This document shows positions 35,015 through 44,250 of a stretch of 64,000 nucleotides of DNA, piece by piece (within the stretch, counting starts at the first letter, position 1; each line of letters begins with the position of its first letter). The stretch covers positions 248,001-312,000 of the forward strand of contig NZ_JARKMZ010000028.1 of the NCBI RefSeq assembly GCF_029360775.1, in the 5' to 3' direction. The notes under the pieces were generated by a model that was not told the DNA's origin, searched no databases, and saw only the letters and a list, made by a program, of their open reading frames with translations. A program made the position numbers and the translations under genes. Origin of the DNA: Daejeonella sp. H1SJ63. GTDB taxonomy: Bacteria; Bacteroidota; Bacteroidia; Sphingobacteriales; Sphingobacteriaceae.

Positions 35015-37426
35015 ATGCGAAGCAAAATGATTTTACTCTCAAGGACCATATTTTATGTGCTGCTTATGGCCGGTGCGACAGCGTCTGTTTATGCACAAGC
35101 TATTCCTGCTGATACTATTGCCTCCAGACTTTCTGCATTTGCAAAGAATAATCTTCAGGAGAAACTCTTTGTTCATACCGACCGGGATTTCTATCTCGCG
35201 GGCGAAATTGTATGGTTTAAGGTTTATAATACCAATTCCATTAACAATAAACCTTTGGATCTGAGTAAAATCGCTTATGTGGAGCTGATGGATGAAAGCG
35301 GGAAAGCAGTGTTACAGGCAAAAGTTTCGCTTGAAAAAGGAAGTGGCAGCGGGTCTTTTTATCTTCCTGTATCTTTAAGCGGTGGAAATTATCAGTTAAG
35401 GGCCTATACCAATCTGATGAAGAATTTCAGTGCTGATCTTTATTTTGAAAAGACACTTACGGTATTAAATACCTCTTCAAAACCCGACAACACTTCTTCG
35501 GTTTCAGCATTCGATATCCAGTTTTTCCCGGAAGGAGGACAGCTGATTGAGAATATGGAAGGGAAACTGGCGTTTCGGGCAACTGATAATCATGGTAGAG
35601 GTCTGGAGTTTAGCGGGATAATTCTTGATCAGGATAATAATATGATCAGCCGGTTTCAGCCTCTTCAATTCGGCATAGGCAGTTTTATTTTTACTCCATT
35701 GGCAGGAAAGTCATATAAGGCGCTGATTGAAATTGGGGGTAAGACCATTGCTAAAGAGTTACCGGTGTTAAAATCGGGTTATTCCCTCCGTTTGCTTGAA
35801 TCGGGGGATCTGATCAGAGTTGTTATTCAGGCAAGTTCAGGAGTACCATCTCAGGATCTCTCTTTACTGGTTCATACCAGACAGGATCCTAAAGTAGCAA
35901 ACCGGATTAGTATAAATGCTAACAGGGAAGATGTTATTGTGAACAGGGATAAACTGGGAGATGGTATTTCTCATTTCACTTTGCTAAGTAGTACCGGAAT
36001 TCCGTTGAGTGAACGTCTTTACTTTAAGCGTTCTGCTGAAAGTTTAAATTTTAAAATCTCAGCCGGTCAGGAAGTGTTTCAATCCAGAAAGAAGGTTACG
36101 TTGAATCTTGAATCAATGGATGAGAAGAATGAATATTCAAATGCAGATGCCTCAATTGCTGTATATGCTGCAAATGGTATTGATGCACCTGTAGCTGATA
36201 TTCAATCATATTTATGGTTGAAATCTGAACTCAGAGGAAATATTGAATCTCCGGGATATTATTTCACTAATCAGGGTGAGCGGGTAAAGGAAGCATTAGA
36301 CAATTTGATGCTCACACATGGCTGGAGAAGATTTGTCTGGGAGGAAGTACTGAAAAGTAAGAATGTTTCAATGCAATATTTACCGGAATTGGAAGGGCAT
36401 ATTATAAGTGGAAAGATTATTAATGAGCAAACGGATAAAGCAGCAGATAATATCACTGCTTATCTTTCTGTCCCGGGTAAGAAAACTCATTTGTATGGGG
36501 CTAAGAGCAATACGAGCGGAGATATTCGGTTTTTTACCCGCGATATCTATGGCCTTTCCGAAATCATCGCACAAACAGATACAAGAAAGGATTCTATTTA
36601 CAGAATTGAAATTGCCAGCCCTTTTTCCCTGATTCCAACATTCAGAAACTCGTATGGCAAAACGTTTAATGAGCAAGTCAGGCTCCAGCTTTTAAGCCGG
36701 AATATTAGTATGCAGGTTCAGAATGTTTTTGCTGCAGAAAAGCTCAGGACATTCTATCCGATTAAAGTTGACAGCAATGCATTTTATCTAAAGCCCGATA
36801 AGAAATATCTGCTTGATAATTTTATGCGCTTTAACACGATGGAAGAAGTGCTTCGGGAATATGTTGTCGAAGTACCTGTTTTGCGTCAGAAAGACGAATA
36901 TTTTGTCGGAGCAATTGTAAGACCATTTACAGATGCGGTACCTCAGACGGTAGAACCACTGATTATTCTGGATGGGGTACCTGTTTTTGATAAAGGGAAT
37001 AAAATTATCCGGTATGATCCAAAGAAGGTAAAGGAGCTGGAAGTGTATATGAAAAAATATTTTCTTGGACCGCTCAGCTTTAACAGTATTTTGAATTTTA
37101 CAACCTATAAAGGAAATCTGGAAGGCTTTCAGCTCGATCGCAGAGCAACAATTATGGACTATGAGGGGATTCAACTGAAACGTGAATTCTATTCTCCGGT
37201 GTATGAAACAGAGTCGCAGCTTTCTGACCGTAAACCTGATTTCAGGGATTTATTGTATTGGTCGCCGGAGGTTAAAATTGATGCTTCCGGAAAGAAAACA
37301 ATCAGTTTTTATACTTCAGATCAGGAAGGTATTTATACCATTGTACTTCAGGGTATTTCAGCTGAGGGGAGATCTGGAATTGTAAAAAGTAGTTTTCAGG
37401 TTAAAGGCAGAACTATTGCTCAGTGA
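35015..37426 (+). CDS. Large exported MG2-like protein of the TonB receptor operon
   Basis: An 803-residue exported protein (signal ends near SVYAQAIP). Residues 45-150 read like a macroglobulin MG2 domain (EKLFVHTDRDFYLAGEIVWF, then GGNYQLRAYTNLMKNF). A PLIILDGVPVFD segment near 650 resembles a TonB plug core, and the C terminus (ISFYTSDQEGIYTIVLQG) looks like an Ig/Fn3-like strand set. No thioester CxEQ motif is seen, so it is not a complete alpha-2-macroglobulin. It closes the operon. The role may be substrate capture or surface protein handling; unknown. Confidence 0.75.
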   Translation: MRSKMILLSRTIFYVLLMAGATASVYAQAIPADTIASRLSAFAKNNLQEKLFVHTDRDFYLAGEIVWFKVYNTNSINNKPLDLSKIAYVELMDESGKAVLQAKVSLEKGSGSGSFYLPVSLSGGNYQLRAYTNLMKNFSADLYFEKTLTVLNTSSKPDNTSSVSAFDIQFFPEGGQLIENMEGKLAFRATDNHGRGLEFSGIILDQDNNMISRFQPLQFGIGSFIFTPLAGKSYKALIEIGGKTIAKELPVLKSGYSLRLLESGDLIRVVIQASSGVPSQDLSLLVHTRQDPKVANRISINANREDVIVNRDKLGDGISHFTLLSSTGIPLSERLYFKRSAESLNFKISAGQEVFQSRKKVTLNLESMDEKNEYSNADASIAVYAANGIDAPVADIQSYLWLKSELRGNIESPGYYFTNQGERVKEALDNLMLTHGWRRFVWEEVLKSKNVSMQYLPELEGHIISGKIINEQTDKAADNITAYLSVPGKKTHLYGAKSNTSGDIRFFTRDIYGLSEIIAQTDTRKDSIYRIEIASPFSLIPTFRNSYGKTFNEQVRLQLLSRNISMQVQNVFAAEKLRTFYPIKVDSNAFYLKPDKKYLLDNFMRFNTMEEVLREYVVEVPVLRQKDEYFVGAIVRPFTDAVPQTVEPLIILDGVPVFDKGNKIIRYDPKKVKELEVYMKKYFLGPLSFNSILNFTTYKGNLEGFQLDRRATIMDYEGIQLKREFYSPVYETESQLSDRKPDFRDLLYWSPEVKIDASGKKTISFYTSDQEGIYTIVLQGISAEGRSGIVKSSFQVKGRTIAQ

Positions 37427-37455
37427 TTTATATATTAAATTCATGTCTGAGAGGA

Positions 37456-37463
37456 TAATTTTG
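37456..37463 (+). promoter_or_regulatory. -7 promoter box (TAATTTTG) for the GH20 gene
   Basis: An exact TAnnTTTG match 30 bp before the ATG at 37494, in the only spacer between this gene and the preceding operon. No -33 element is obvious. Confidence 0.5.
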
Positions 37464-37493
37464 TAATTTTCACATAAAATAAGCTTTGATAAT

Positions 37494-40058
37494 ATGTACG
37501 TTAAACAAATCTGGAAGCCACTTTTTCTAGTCGTAATTGTAATTTTTTGCATTGTTTCTCCAGGACTTGCTCAGCAGAAAGATTATAAGATCAGTTTGCA
37601 GTGGCAGCCAATCCTGAATAATTTTGAAGGGAAGAACCAGTCTTTATCTGTTTTAAGTATAACGAACGGTTCTGAGTATGATTTGCCGCCACATGGATGG
37701 AGTTTATATTTCAATTACAGTGGCGACTTCCCTAAAGCCGACAGCAGGGGCTTCACTATCTCTTTCGTTAATGGAGATCTGTATAAAATTGAACCTAATG
37801 CTGCATCTGATGGGATATCTGCAGGAGCCAAAATCAATTTTCAAATGGTCAGATCCGGTAAAATTGATAATGTGACCCAATCGCCACAGGGTTTTTATTT
37901 AGTCTTTAATGATTCGCCCAATAAGGCCATACCGGTAAATTGTACTTATCCTGATCCTTCTTCCGAATTTCTGAAAGCTTTACCATCAGCAAAGACCTGG
38001 ATGGATCCTGCATACGTATTTTTAAAGAATCAGGAAGTTCAGGATATACCGGAAGCGAAATTGCCACTGATATTTCCTAGCCCGGTATCATATAAAGCAT
38101 TGAACGCTGAATTTACAATAAGCGGGAATACAAGTATTTCTGCCGATGTATTGTTTAGCAGGGAAGCGGCATACCTTTCTGATGAGCTTGGTAAATTGTT
38201 GATTTCCAAACCTCTGTTTAGCACAGGAGGTTCTGCGGCTATTGTTTTAAACAAAAATTCTCAGATTGCCTCAGAAGGATATGAATTAAATGTTTCTGAA
38301 AAGCGAATATTGATTTCAGCCTCAACCCCTGCAGGGGCATTTTATGGCATTCAGTCGTTGAAGAGTTTAATATCTCCATTAAGCTGGAAATCAAAGCAGC
38401 AGTCAGTTAACATTCAGGCTGTGGAGGTAAAGGATGAGCCTCGTTTCGGATACCGCAGTTTTATGCTCGATGTAGCCAGGAATTTTCAGCCAAAAGCAGA
38501 GATTTTCAAGGTGCTTGATCTGATGAGTTTATATAAGCTGAATGTTTTTCATTTTCATTTTTCTGAAGATGAGGGTTGGAGGGTGGAAATACCATCACTT
38601 CCCGAATTAACACAGGTTGGAAGTGTAAGAGGACATACTTCTGACAATAAGAGTAAGCTTCAGCCGGCTTTTGCTTCAGGAGGTGTTGCTGATCAATTGC
38701 CGGGAAGTGGTCATCTGAGCAGAAAAGATTTTATAGAAATGCTGAGGTACGCAACAGCAAGGCATATACAGGTGATACCTGAAATTGAATCTCCCGGACA
38801 TGCACGTGCGGCAATTAAAGCCATGGAAAACCGGTATGAAAAGCTCATGAAAGCCGGTAAAACTGCAGAAGCTTCGAGATATCGATTGACCGATCCTCAG
38901 GACAAATCCAAATATCGTTCAGTTCAGGGTTGGGAAGACAATGTGATGGATGTTGCCCTGCCTTCGGTTTATAACTTTATTGAGAAAGTAACCGACGAAC
39001 TTATACTGATGTACAAGGAAGCCGGAGCTCCTTTAAAAACAATTCATTACGGAGGTGATGAGGTTCCGGCTAAGGTCTGGGAAAAATCTCCGGCATATCT
39101 AAAGCTTAAAAGTACAAATCCCGGAATCAAATCAACCGATGACCTTTGGTATTACTATTTCGGGAAATTAAATGCAATGGCTAAAAAGCGTGGCTTATTT
39201 GTTTCGGGCTGGGAAGAAGCCGGAATGCGCAAAACTACTCTGGATGGTAAATCGCATTACATCGCTAACCCTGATTTTGCTGACGATCATTTTCAGTTGC
39301 ATGTATGGAATAATGTGATTGGCTGGGGCGCTGAAGACCTCGCATACAGATTAGCCAATGGTGGCTATAAGGTTGTTCTGTCGCCTGTTTCCAATCAGTA
39401 TTTTGATCTGGCATATAACAGTTCTTATTACGAACCCGGGTATAAATGGGGTGGGATGGTTGATGTAGATAAGCCCTACTATTTCATTCCTTTTGATTTT
39501 CTGAAAAACGTAAAGGAAGATGGACAGGGTATGCCGATTAAAAATCTGGATCAGACCAAAATGATCAGGCTTACAGATTATGGTAAATCAAATATTGTAG
39601 GATTACAGGGTTTGTTATGGTCTGAAAATAATGTTAGTACTGAAAGACTTGAGTACATGATGCTGCCAAAACTACTGGGACTGGCAGAACGTGCATGGGC
39701 ACAGGAACCTGAATGGGCAATGGGCGAATCCACGGCATTAAATAACCTTTACTATTCCAATGCATGGTCTTTATTTTCAAATATCCTTGGCAAACGTGAA
39801 TTGCCTCGTTTGAACTATTATCACGGAGGGTATTCTTATCGTATCCCGGAGGTTGGGTTGAAACTCAGTGGAGCGAAGGTGCATGCCAATATTCAGCTAC
39901 CGGGTTTACAGATCAGATATACAACCGACGGAACAGAGCCACATGCCGGAAGCAGTTTATATACTGAACCGCTTTCTATAAAAGGGAAATTGCGCTTTGC
40001 AGCATTCGATGCGAATGGCAGAAGGGGTAGAGTTACTGAGGTTGAGAACATTAAGTGA
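37494..40058 (+). CDS. Family 20 glycoside hydrolase (beta-N-acetylhexosaminidase)
   Basis: It removes terminal N-acetylglucosamine or N-acetylgalactosamine from glycans. A signal peptide (SPGLAQ) is followed by a CHB_HEX-type carbohydrate-binding domain (LSITNGSEYDLPPHGWSLYF), a GH20b domain (about 205-310), and the GH20 barrel from about 320 with HFHFSEDEGWR and the catalytic pair Asp-Glu in HYGGDEVP near residue 520. A short chitobiase C-terminal domain ends the protein (LQIRYTTDGTEPHAGS). At 854 residues it matches bacterial chitobiases. The gene has its own -7 box. Confidence 0.95.
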   Translation: MYVKQIWKPLFLVVIVIFCIVSPGLAQQKDYKISLQWQPILNNFEGKNQSLSVLSITNGSEYDLPPHGWSLYFNYSGDFPKADSRGFTISFVNGDLYKIEPNAASDGISAGAKINFQMVRSGKIDNVTQSPQGFYLVFNDSPNKAIPVNCTYPDPSSEFLKALPSAKTWMDPAYVFLKNQEVQDIPEAKLPLIFPSPVSYKALNAEFTISGNTSISADVLFSREAAYLSDELGKLLISKPLFSTGGSAAIVLNKNSQIASEGYELNVSEKRILISASTPAGAFYGIQSLKSLISPLSWKSKQQSVNIQAVEVKDEPRFGYRSFMLDVARNFQPKAEIFKVLDLMSLYKLNVFHFHFSEDEGWRVEIPSLPELTQVGSVRGHTSDNKSKLQPAFASGGVADQLPGSGHLSRKDFIEMLRYATARHIQVIPEIESPGHARAAIKAMENRYEKLMKAGKTAEASRYRLTDPQDKSKYRSVQGWEDNVMDVALPSVYNFIEKVTDELILMYKEAGAPLKTIHYGGDEVPAKVWEKSPAYLKLKSTNPGIKSTDDLWYYYFGKLNAMAKKRGLFVSGWEEAGMRKTTLDGKSHYIANPDFADDHFQLHVWNNVIGWGAEDLAYRLANGGYKVVLSPVSNQYFDLAYNSSYYEPGYKWGGMVDVDKPYYFIPFDFLKNVKEDGQGMPIKNLDQTKMIRLTDYGKSNIVGLQGLLWSENNVSTERLEYMMLPKLLGLAERAWAQEPEWAMGESTALNNLYYSNAWSLFSNILGKRELPRLNYYHGGYSYRIPEVGLKLSGAKVHANIQLPGLQIRYTTDGTEPHAGSSLYTEPLSIKGKLRFAAFDANGRRGRVTEVENIK

Positions 40059-40143
40059 TAAAGGCTAATCTGTTTGTCTGAGCTCAGACAGATCTTCTTG
40101 TAACAAACATTTGTCAATATCCTCTAATTTCGAAAATATTGAT

Positions 40144-40958
40144 ATGAGAACTGTTTTTGCATTTATTGCTTTGTTCTTTTTTTGACCGGCATTTATGCCC
40201 AGACAACGCTTAGCGGATTTGTAAAAGATGCTGATAGCAATAAACCGCTTGCTTACGTGAATATTGGCCTGATTGGTAAAAATATTGGTACTGTTAGTAA
40301 TAATGAGGGCGAATTTAAACTGACAATACCTGAGAATAATTTGGGGGATACGGTCAGGGTATCTATGCTGGGCTATAAACCAGCATTATATAAGGCTTCA
40401 GAGTTCATTCGATTATTTTCAGGCACTGCGATCTTACTGAAACCATCTTCGTATCTTTTACCTGATGTGCTTGTTTCAAACAGACCATTAAAGGAAAAAG
40501 TTTTGGGTAATCCAACAGAATCACAGAGTTCTACAGTAAGTTTTACCTCAGATGATTTGGGAAATGAGATCGGCATTTTAATTAAGATCAAAAAATCACC
40601 AAGCTATCTTAAATCATTCAGTGCCTCTATTGCTTCCACAAATAATATTCCTGTTAAAGTACGTTTGAATTTTTATAGTGTGAAGAACGGAATGCCCGAT
40701 CAATTGCTTCACGACCGTAATATCTTTGTCAGAATTCCGGCAAAGAATGAAAAATTAACAATCGATCTGAGTTCTTATCACATTGTTGCCGAAGACGACT
40801 TTTTCGTCAGCCTTGAGTGGATCGAAAGCTCTAAAAAGCAGGTGATGTTTTCCGGTAGTCTGTTTGGAAGTCCGCTCATTGCCCGTGAAACCAGCCAGGG
40901 TGATTGGGAAAAGGTTAGTTTTTTCGGAGTAGGATTTACTGTAAAGGTGGCTTATTAA
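40144..40958 (+). CDS. Exported carboxypeptidase-regulatory-like protein, signal peptide split by a frameshift
   Basis: From the ATG at 40144 the frame encodes MRTVFAFIALFFF and stops at TGA 40183-40185. The -1 frame continues from 40182 as LTGIYAQTTLSGFVKDAD and stays open to 40958. Joined, they make an ideal signal peptide ending in AQ plus a carboxypeptidase-like domain (about residues 20-105) and a C-terminal beta domain of about 150 residues. The break is in seven T (40177-40183); eight T would restore one frame. The rest is undamaged. It could be a sequencing slip, slippage-based phase variation, or a fresh mutation. Translation from the TTG at 40182 would give a protein without an export signal. 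Confidence 0.7.
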
Positions 40959-41144
40959 AGACTTTCGAAATCAGTTTGTGATTAATCAGCATACTGTTTA
41001 TCTGCTATACTGTTCCTCATTACATTCGCAATTTATACTTCGATTTACTGAGTTTTATCATATTGAGAAGGTAGGCCTGTAGCCTCAAAAATGTGATTCT
41101 CATCATTTTATGATTTTTTATAACCCTTGTTCAAATTCTTTATT

Positions 41145-41152
41145 TACTTTTG
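41145..41152 (+). promoter_or_regulatory. -7 promoter box (TACTTTTG) of the efflux operon
   Basis: An exact TAnnTTTG match 34 bp before the TetR-family start codon; the operator that follows overlaps the expected transcription start. Confidence 0.6.
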
Positions 41153-41154
41153 TA

Positions 41155-41168
41155 AGTGAACGCTCACT
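41155..41168. promoter_or_regulatory. TetR-type operator (AGTGA-acgc-TCACT)
   Basis: A perfect palindrome with 5-bp arms around a 4-bp centre, the form typical of TetR/AcrR operators. It lies directly after the -7 box and 18 bp before the regulator's start, so bound protein should block its own operon. Confidence 0.65.
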
Positions 41169-41185
41169 ATTTTAATTATTAATGA

Positions 41186-41788
41186 ATGAAAATATCTCAA
41201 AAGTACAGTTTTACTGAAAGGCAAATTGCGATCATGCAGGCTGCTACTCAGCGCATTGATAAACATGGAATTCAGGATCTGACTATTAAGAATCTGGCAG
41301 CGGATCTGGGTTTGTCGGAGGCGGCTCTGTACCGGCATTTTAAAAGTAAAAATGAGATTTTAATGGGATTACTGAATTATTTTATTCAGGAAATGGAACT
41401 CAGACTTTCTGCAATAATCAGTGGTACAGAAATACATGCAGATGTTCTGTTAAAAATGATTTTTGATTCGCAGTTAAACAGTTTTGTGAAAAATCCGGCA
41501 ATTGTGAGTGTTATTTTTTCTGAAGGGATTTTTCAATTCAATAAGGACCTGAACGAAAGAGTAATGGCGATGATGAAGATGATGCAAATCATTATCCAAT
41601 CGGTTATAGTAAAGGGTATTGATGCGGGAGAGATTAAAAAAATTGCAGATCCGTCTACTATAACAACCATTATTATGGGGAGTATGCGCATGACCGTTTT
41701 GAAATGGAAATTATCCGGTCATAAATCAAATCTTCCCGGTGATGGGAATACTGTATTGTCAGGAATTCTGAGCATGATTAAAAAGTAA
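41186..41788 (+). CDS. TetR/AcrR-family transcriptional repressor
   Basis: A 200-residue regulator. The N-terminal TetR helix-turn-helix is clear at about residues 16-62 (GIQDLTIKNLAADLGLSEAALYRHFKSK). The C-terminal ligand domain is helical and rich in Ile/Met. The gene is first in a four-gene unit with TolC, membrane fusion and RND genes, and a palindromic operator overlaps its promoter. It probably represses the whole efflux operon until an inducing compound binds. Confidence 0.92.
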   Translation: MKISQKYSFTERQIAIMQAATQRIDKHGIQDLTIKNLAADLGLSEAALYRHFKSKNEILMGLLNYFIQEMELRLSAIISGTEIHADVLLKMIFDSQLNSFVKNPAIVSVIFSEGIFQFNKDLNERVMAMMKMMQIIIQSVIVKGIDAGEIKKIADPSTITTIIMGSMRMTVLKWKLSGHKSNLPGDGNTVLSGILSMIKK

Positions 41789-41842
41789 GTTTTTAGTTTT
41801 TTATTAAATGAATCTGATTGTATCATTCTTAATTTATTAAAT

Positions 41843-43168
41843 ATGAAGTTAGTAAGTATTTACAAACAAACTCTTCTGGTCGCCTTGCTTTTACTGGTAT
41901 CGTACAGTTCTGAAGCCCAGCAATTGACATTAGAACAATGTATTGATACTGCTCAGATCCACAATAAAAGCCTGCAGATGAGCCGAAACAATGTGTTGAT
42001 CCTTGAACAGAAAGAGAAGGAGGCAAAGGCAAATTTGCTGCCTAAGCTTGCGCTTAATGCGGATTACCGGTATTTCACAGATCAGCCTACCCAGTTAATG
42101 CCACAATCGGTATTTGGCGGACCAACAGGGACGTTCAAAGAAGCTCAATTTGGTGTTCCGCATAATATTAATGCTAATATTCAATTCTCGATGCCGCTGT
42201 ATAATGCTCAGCTGAACAGTACGGTAGAGAACAGTAAAATTGCTTCAGAACTGAGCGGACTTCAATATCAGCGCACTGCAGAACAGGTCATATATGATAT
42301 TTCAACTCTGTATTATAATGCTCAGGTCTTGTACCATCAGCAGAATTTTATAGACAGCAATCTGGTTAATGCCGGTAAATTGCTGAGAAATATGAATCTT
42401 TTGCATGAACATTTACTTGCTAAAAGCTCTGACGTTAGTAAAGTACAGCTGCAGCTTGAACAATTGAACATTCAGAAAGAAACTGTAAAGAGCAGATATG
42501 TGCAGGTATTAAATACCCTTAAATTTCTGATGGGATTACCATTGGAGACTCAGCTGAGTATCGATCCTAAGATCAGATATGATATCAATCAGGAATACTC
42601 AGGTTTATCTACCCTGGATATCCGGCAGGCAAAAATTCAATCGCGCTTACTTTCAGGTGAACTGAATACAATTAAATATTCCAGACTGCCCAGTTTGTCG
42701 TTGTTCGGTTCACAGGGAACTTCAGGTTTTGGATACGACAAAAAGCCTGATCAGTTTGTAAAATTCTTCCCTTTAGGATTTGCAGGCATACAATTGTCAT
42801 ATCCAATATTCCAGGGGACCGTAATGAAGCATAAGATCAATCAGAAAAAATATGAGCTGCAAAACAATGAGCTGCAGATAAGTTTATTGACTGAACAAAA
42901 TCTAATGCAGGTTGAGAATGCACGAATGCTGAGAAATGTGGCACGAAAATCAGCTGAAACAGGTCTGATGCAGATCAGGCTTGCTCAGATAATCTACGAT
43001 CAGAATGTTATGCAGCAAAAGGAGGGGACTGCTGGTTTAACGGATGTTCTTTTAGCAGATAATTCTTTGCGGGAAGCGCAGCAGTCTTATTTAAATACGG
43101 TGGTTGATTATCTGAAGGCAGATCTCGAGTATAAAAAATTAAGTGGGAATATTAAGTCATTAAAATAA
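41843..43168 (+). CDS. TolC-family outer membrane efflux protein
   Basis: A 441-residue outer membrane channel of a tripartite pump. The signal peptide ends at SSEAQQ. The mature protein begins LTLEQCIDTAQIHNKSLQMS, the classic start of outer membrane efflux proteins, and has two long coiled-coil helical hairpins with a repeated halves pattern. A second typical segment, GLTDVLLADNSLREAQQSYL, is near the end. The adaptor gene starts 8 bp downstream. Confidence 0.93.
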   Translation: MKLVSIYKQTLLVALLLLVSYSSEAQQLTLEQCIDTAQIHNKSLQMSRNNVLILEQKEKEAKANLLPKLALNADYRYFTDQPTQLMPQSVFGGPTGTFKEAQFGVPHNINANIQFSMPLYNAQLNSTVENSKIASELSGLQYQRTAEQVIYDISTLYYNAQVLYHQQNFIDSNLVNAGKLLRNMNLLHEHLLAKSSDVSKVQLQLEQLNIQKETVKSRYVQVLNTLKFLMGLPLETQLSIDPKIRYDINQEYSGLSTLDIRQAKIQSRLLSGELNTIKYSRLPSLSLFGSQGTSGFGYDKKPDQFVKFFPLGFAGIQLSYPIFQGTVMKHKINQKKYELQNNELQISLLTEQNLMQVENARMLRNVARKSAETGLMQIRLAQIIYDQNVMQQKEGTAGLTDVLLADNSLREAQQSYLNTVVDYLKADLEYKKLSGNIKSLK

Positions 43169-43176
43169 TAGCAGCG

Positions 43177-44238
43177 ATGAAGATCACAATTAAAAAAATC
43201 CTGTACATCATTATTCCGGCAGTAATTGTCATTCTTGCAGTTATCAGGCTGAAGAGTAATAAGGAAAAAACTCAAAAAGGAGTTTATCATTATAGCAAAG
43301 AGCAGATAATTTATGTTCGGGCGGATACGGTGAAGTTTGAAAATGTCAGTTCAGCTTTGAAGTATACAGGTTCGTTTGAACCTTTCAAAGAGAGCCGGAT
43401 CAGTTCTGAATTACAGGGGAAAATCAATGAGATTCTGGTGGCCGAAGGGAACTTAGTTAAAAAGGGACAGGCCATTATTCAGTTGGATAATTCATTGTTA
43501 AAGCTGTCTTTGCAATCTGCTATTGTTCAGAAGGAAGGTCTGGAAGCTGATGTGAAGCGATTCGGAATCCTTGTTAAAGCCGATGCGATCCAGGGAATTC
43601 AGCTTGAAAAAGCAGAATTAGGTTTAAGATCAGCGAAGGTGCAGGTAGCTACACTGCTCGAGCAGATAAATAAGTCTACTATCAGGGCACCGTTCACGGG
43701 GATTGTAACGGCTAAATTAACTGAGGTGGGCGCATTTGCTTCACCGGGTATTCCATTACTTCAGATCTCTGATATTTCCAGATTGAAATTTATTGTAAAT
43801 GTGCCTGAAGCTGATTTAAATCAGTTTCGTTTAAATCAAACCTATTCTATCAGTTCAGATGCCTACCCCAACCTTGAATTATCAGCTAAAGTTGCGATGA
43901 TAGGCAGTAAAGCTAATGCAGGGAATAGCTTTCCGGTACAATTGCTTGTCAATAATACAGCAGATTTAAAGATAAAGTCAGGCATGTTTGGAAATGTGAT
44001 TCCGGAAAATCCAGAAGCAGAACAGGGAATTTTCGTCCCTTCATCTGCTTTGTTGGGCACTTCAGATCAGCCTCAAATTTATCTGATCAGAAATGGGAAG
44101 GCTGTTTTGCAAAAAATAGTGATCGATGCTAAGGTGAATAATACCAGCAGGGTTTCTTCCGGAATAAAAGCGGGTGATGTGATAATCACAGGAGGTATGA
44201 TCAATCTGTTTAATGGTGCTAATGTACAGGTAAGGTAA
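43177..44238 (+). CDS. RND efflux periplasmic adaptor (membrane fusion protein)
   Basis: A 353-residue HlyD/AcrA-like adaptor linking the RND pump and TolC channel. An N-terminal membrane anchor (residues 5-22) is followed by a lipoyl/barrel-sandwich half (GKINEILVAEGNLVKKGQAIIQLD), a short helical hairpin, the second half (STIRAPFTGIVTAKLTEVGAF), a beta-barrel domain, and a membrane-proximal domain ending in GMINLFNGANVQVR. No lipobox is present. The hairpin is short compared with AcrA. Confidence 0.93.
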   Translation: MKITIKKILYIIIPAVIVILAVIRLKSNKEKTQKGVYHYSKEQIIYVRADTVKFENVSSALKYTGSFEPFKESRISSELQGKINEILVAEGNLVKKGQAIIQLDNSLLKLSLQSAIVQKEGLEADVKRFGILVKADAIQGIQLEKAELGLRSAKVQVATLLEQINKSTIRAPFTGIVTAKLTEVGAFASPGIPLLQISDISRLKFIVNVPEADLNQFRLNQTYSISSDAYPNLELSAKVAMIGSKANAGNSFPVQLLVNNTADLKIKSGMFGNVIPENPEAEQGIFVPSSALLGTSDQPQIYLIRNGKAVLQKIVIDAKVNNTSRVSSGIKAGDVIITGGMINLFNGANVQVR

Positions 44239-44250
44239 AATCATTGAATT

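Noticed and set aside
36788-37174. A 128-codon minus-strand frame inside the MG2-like gene.
   Set aside because: Composition is that of an antisense frame, without start signals or recognisable motifs.
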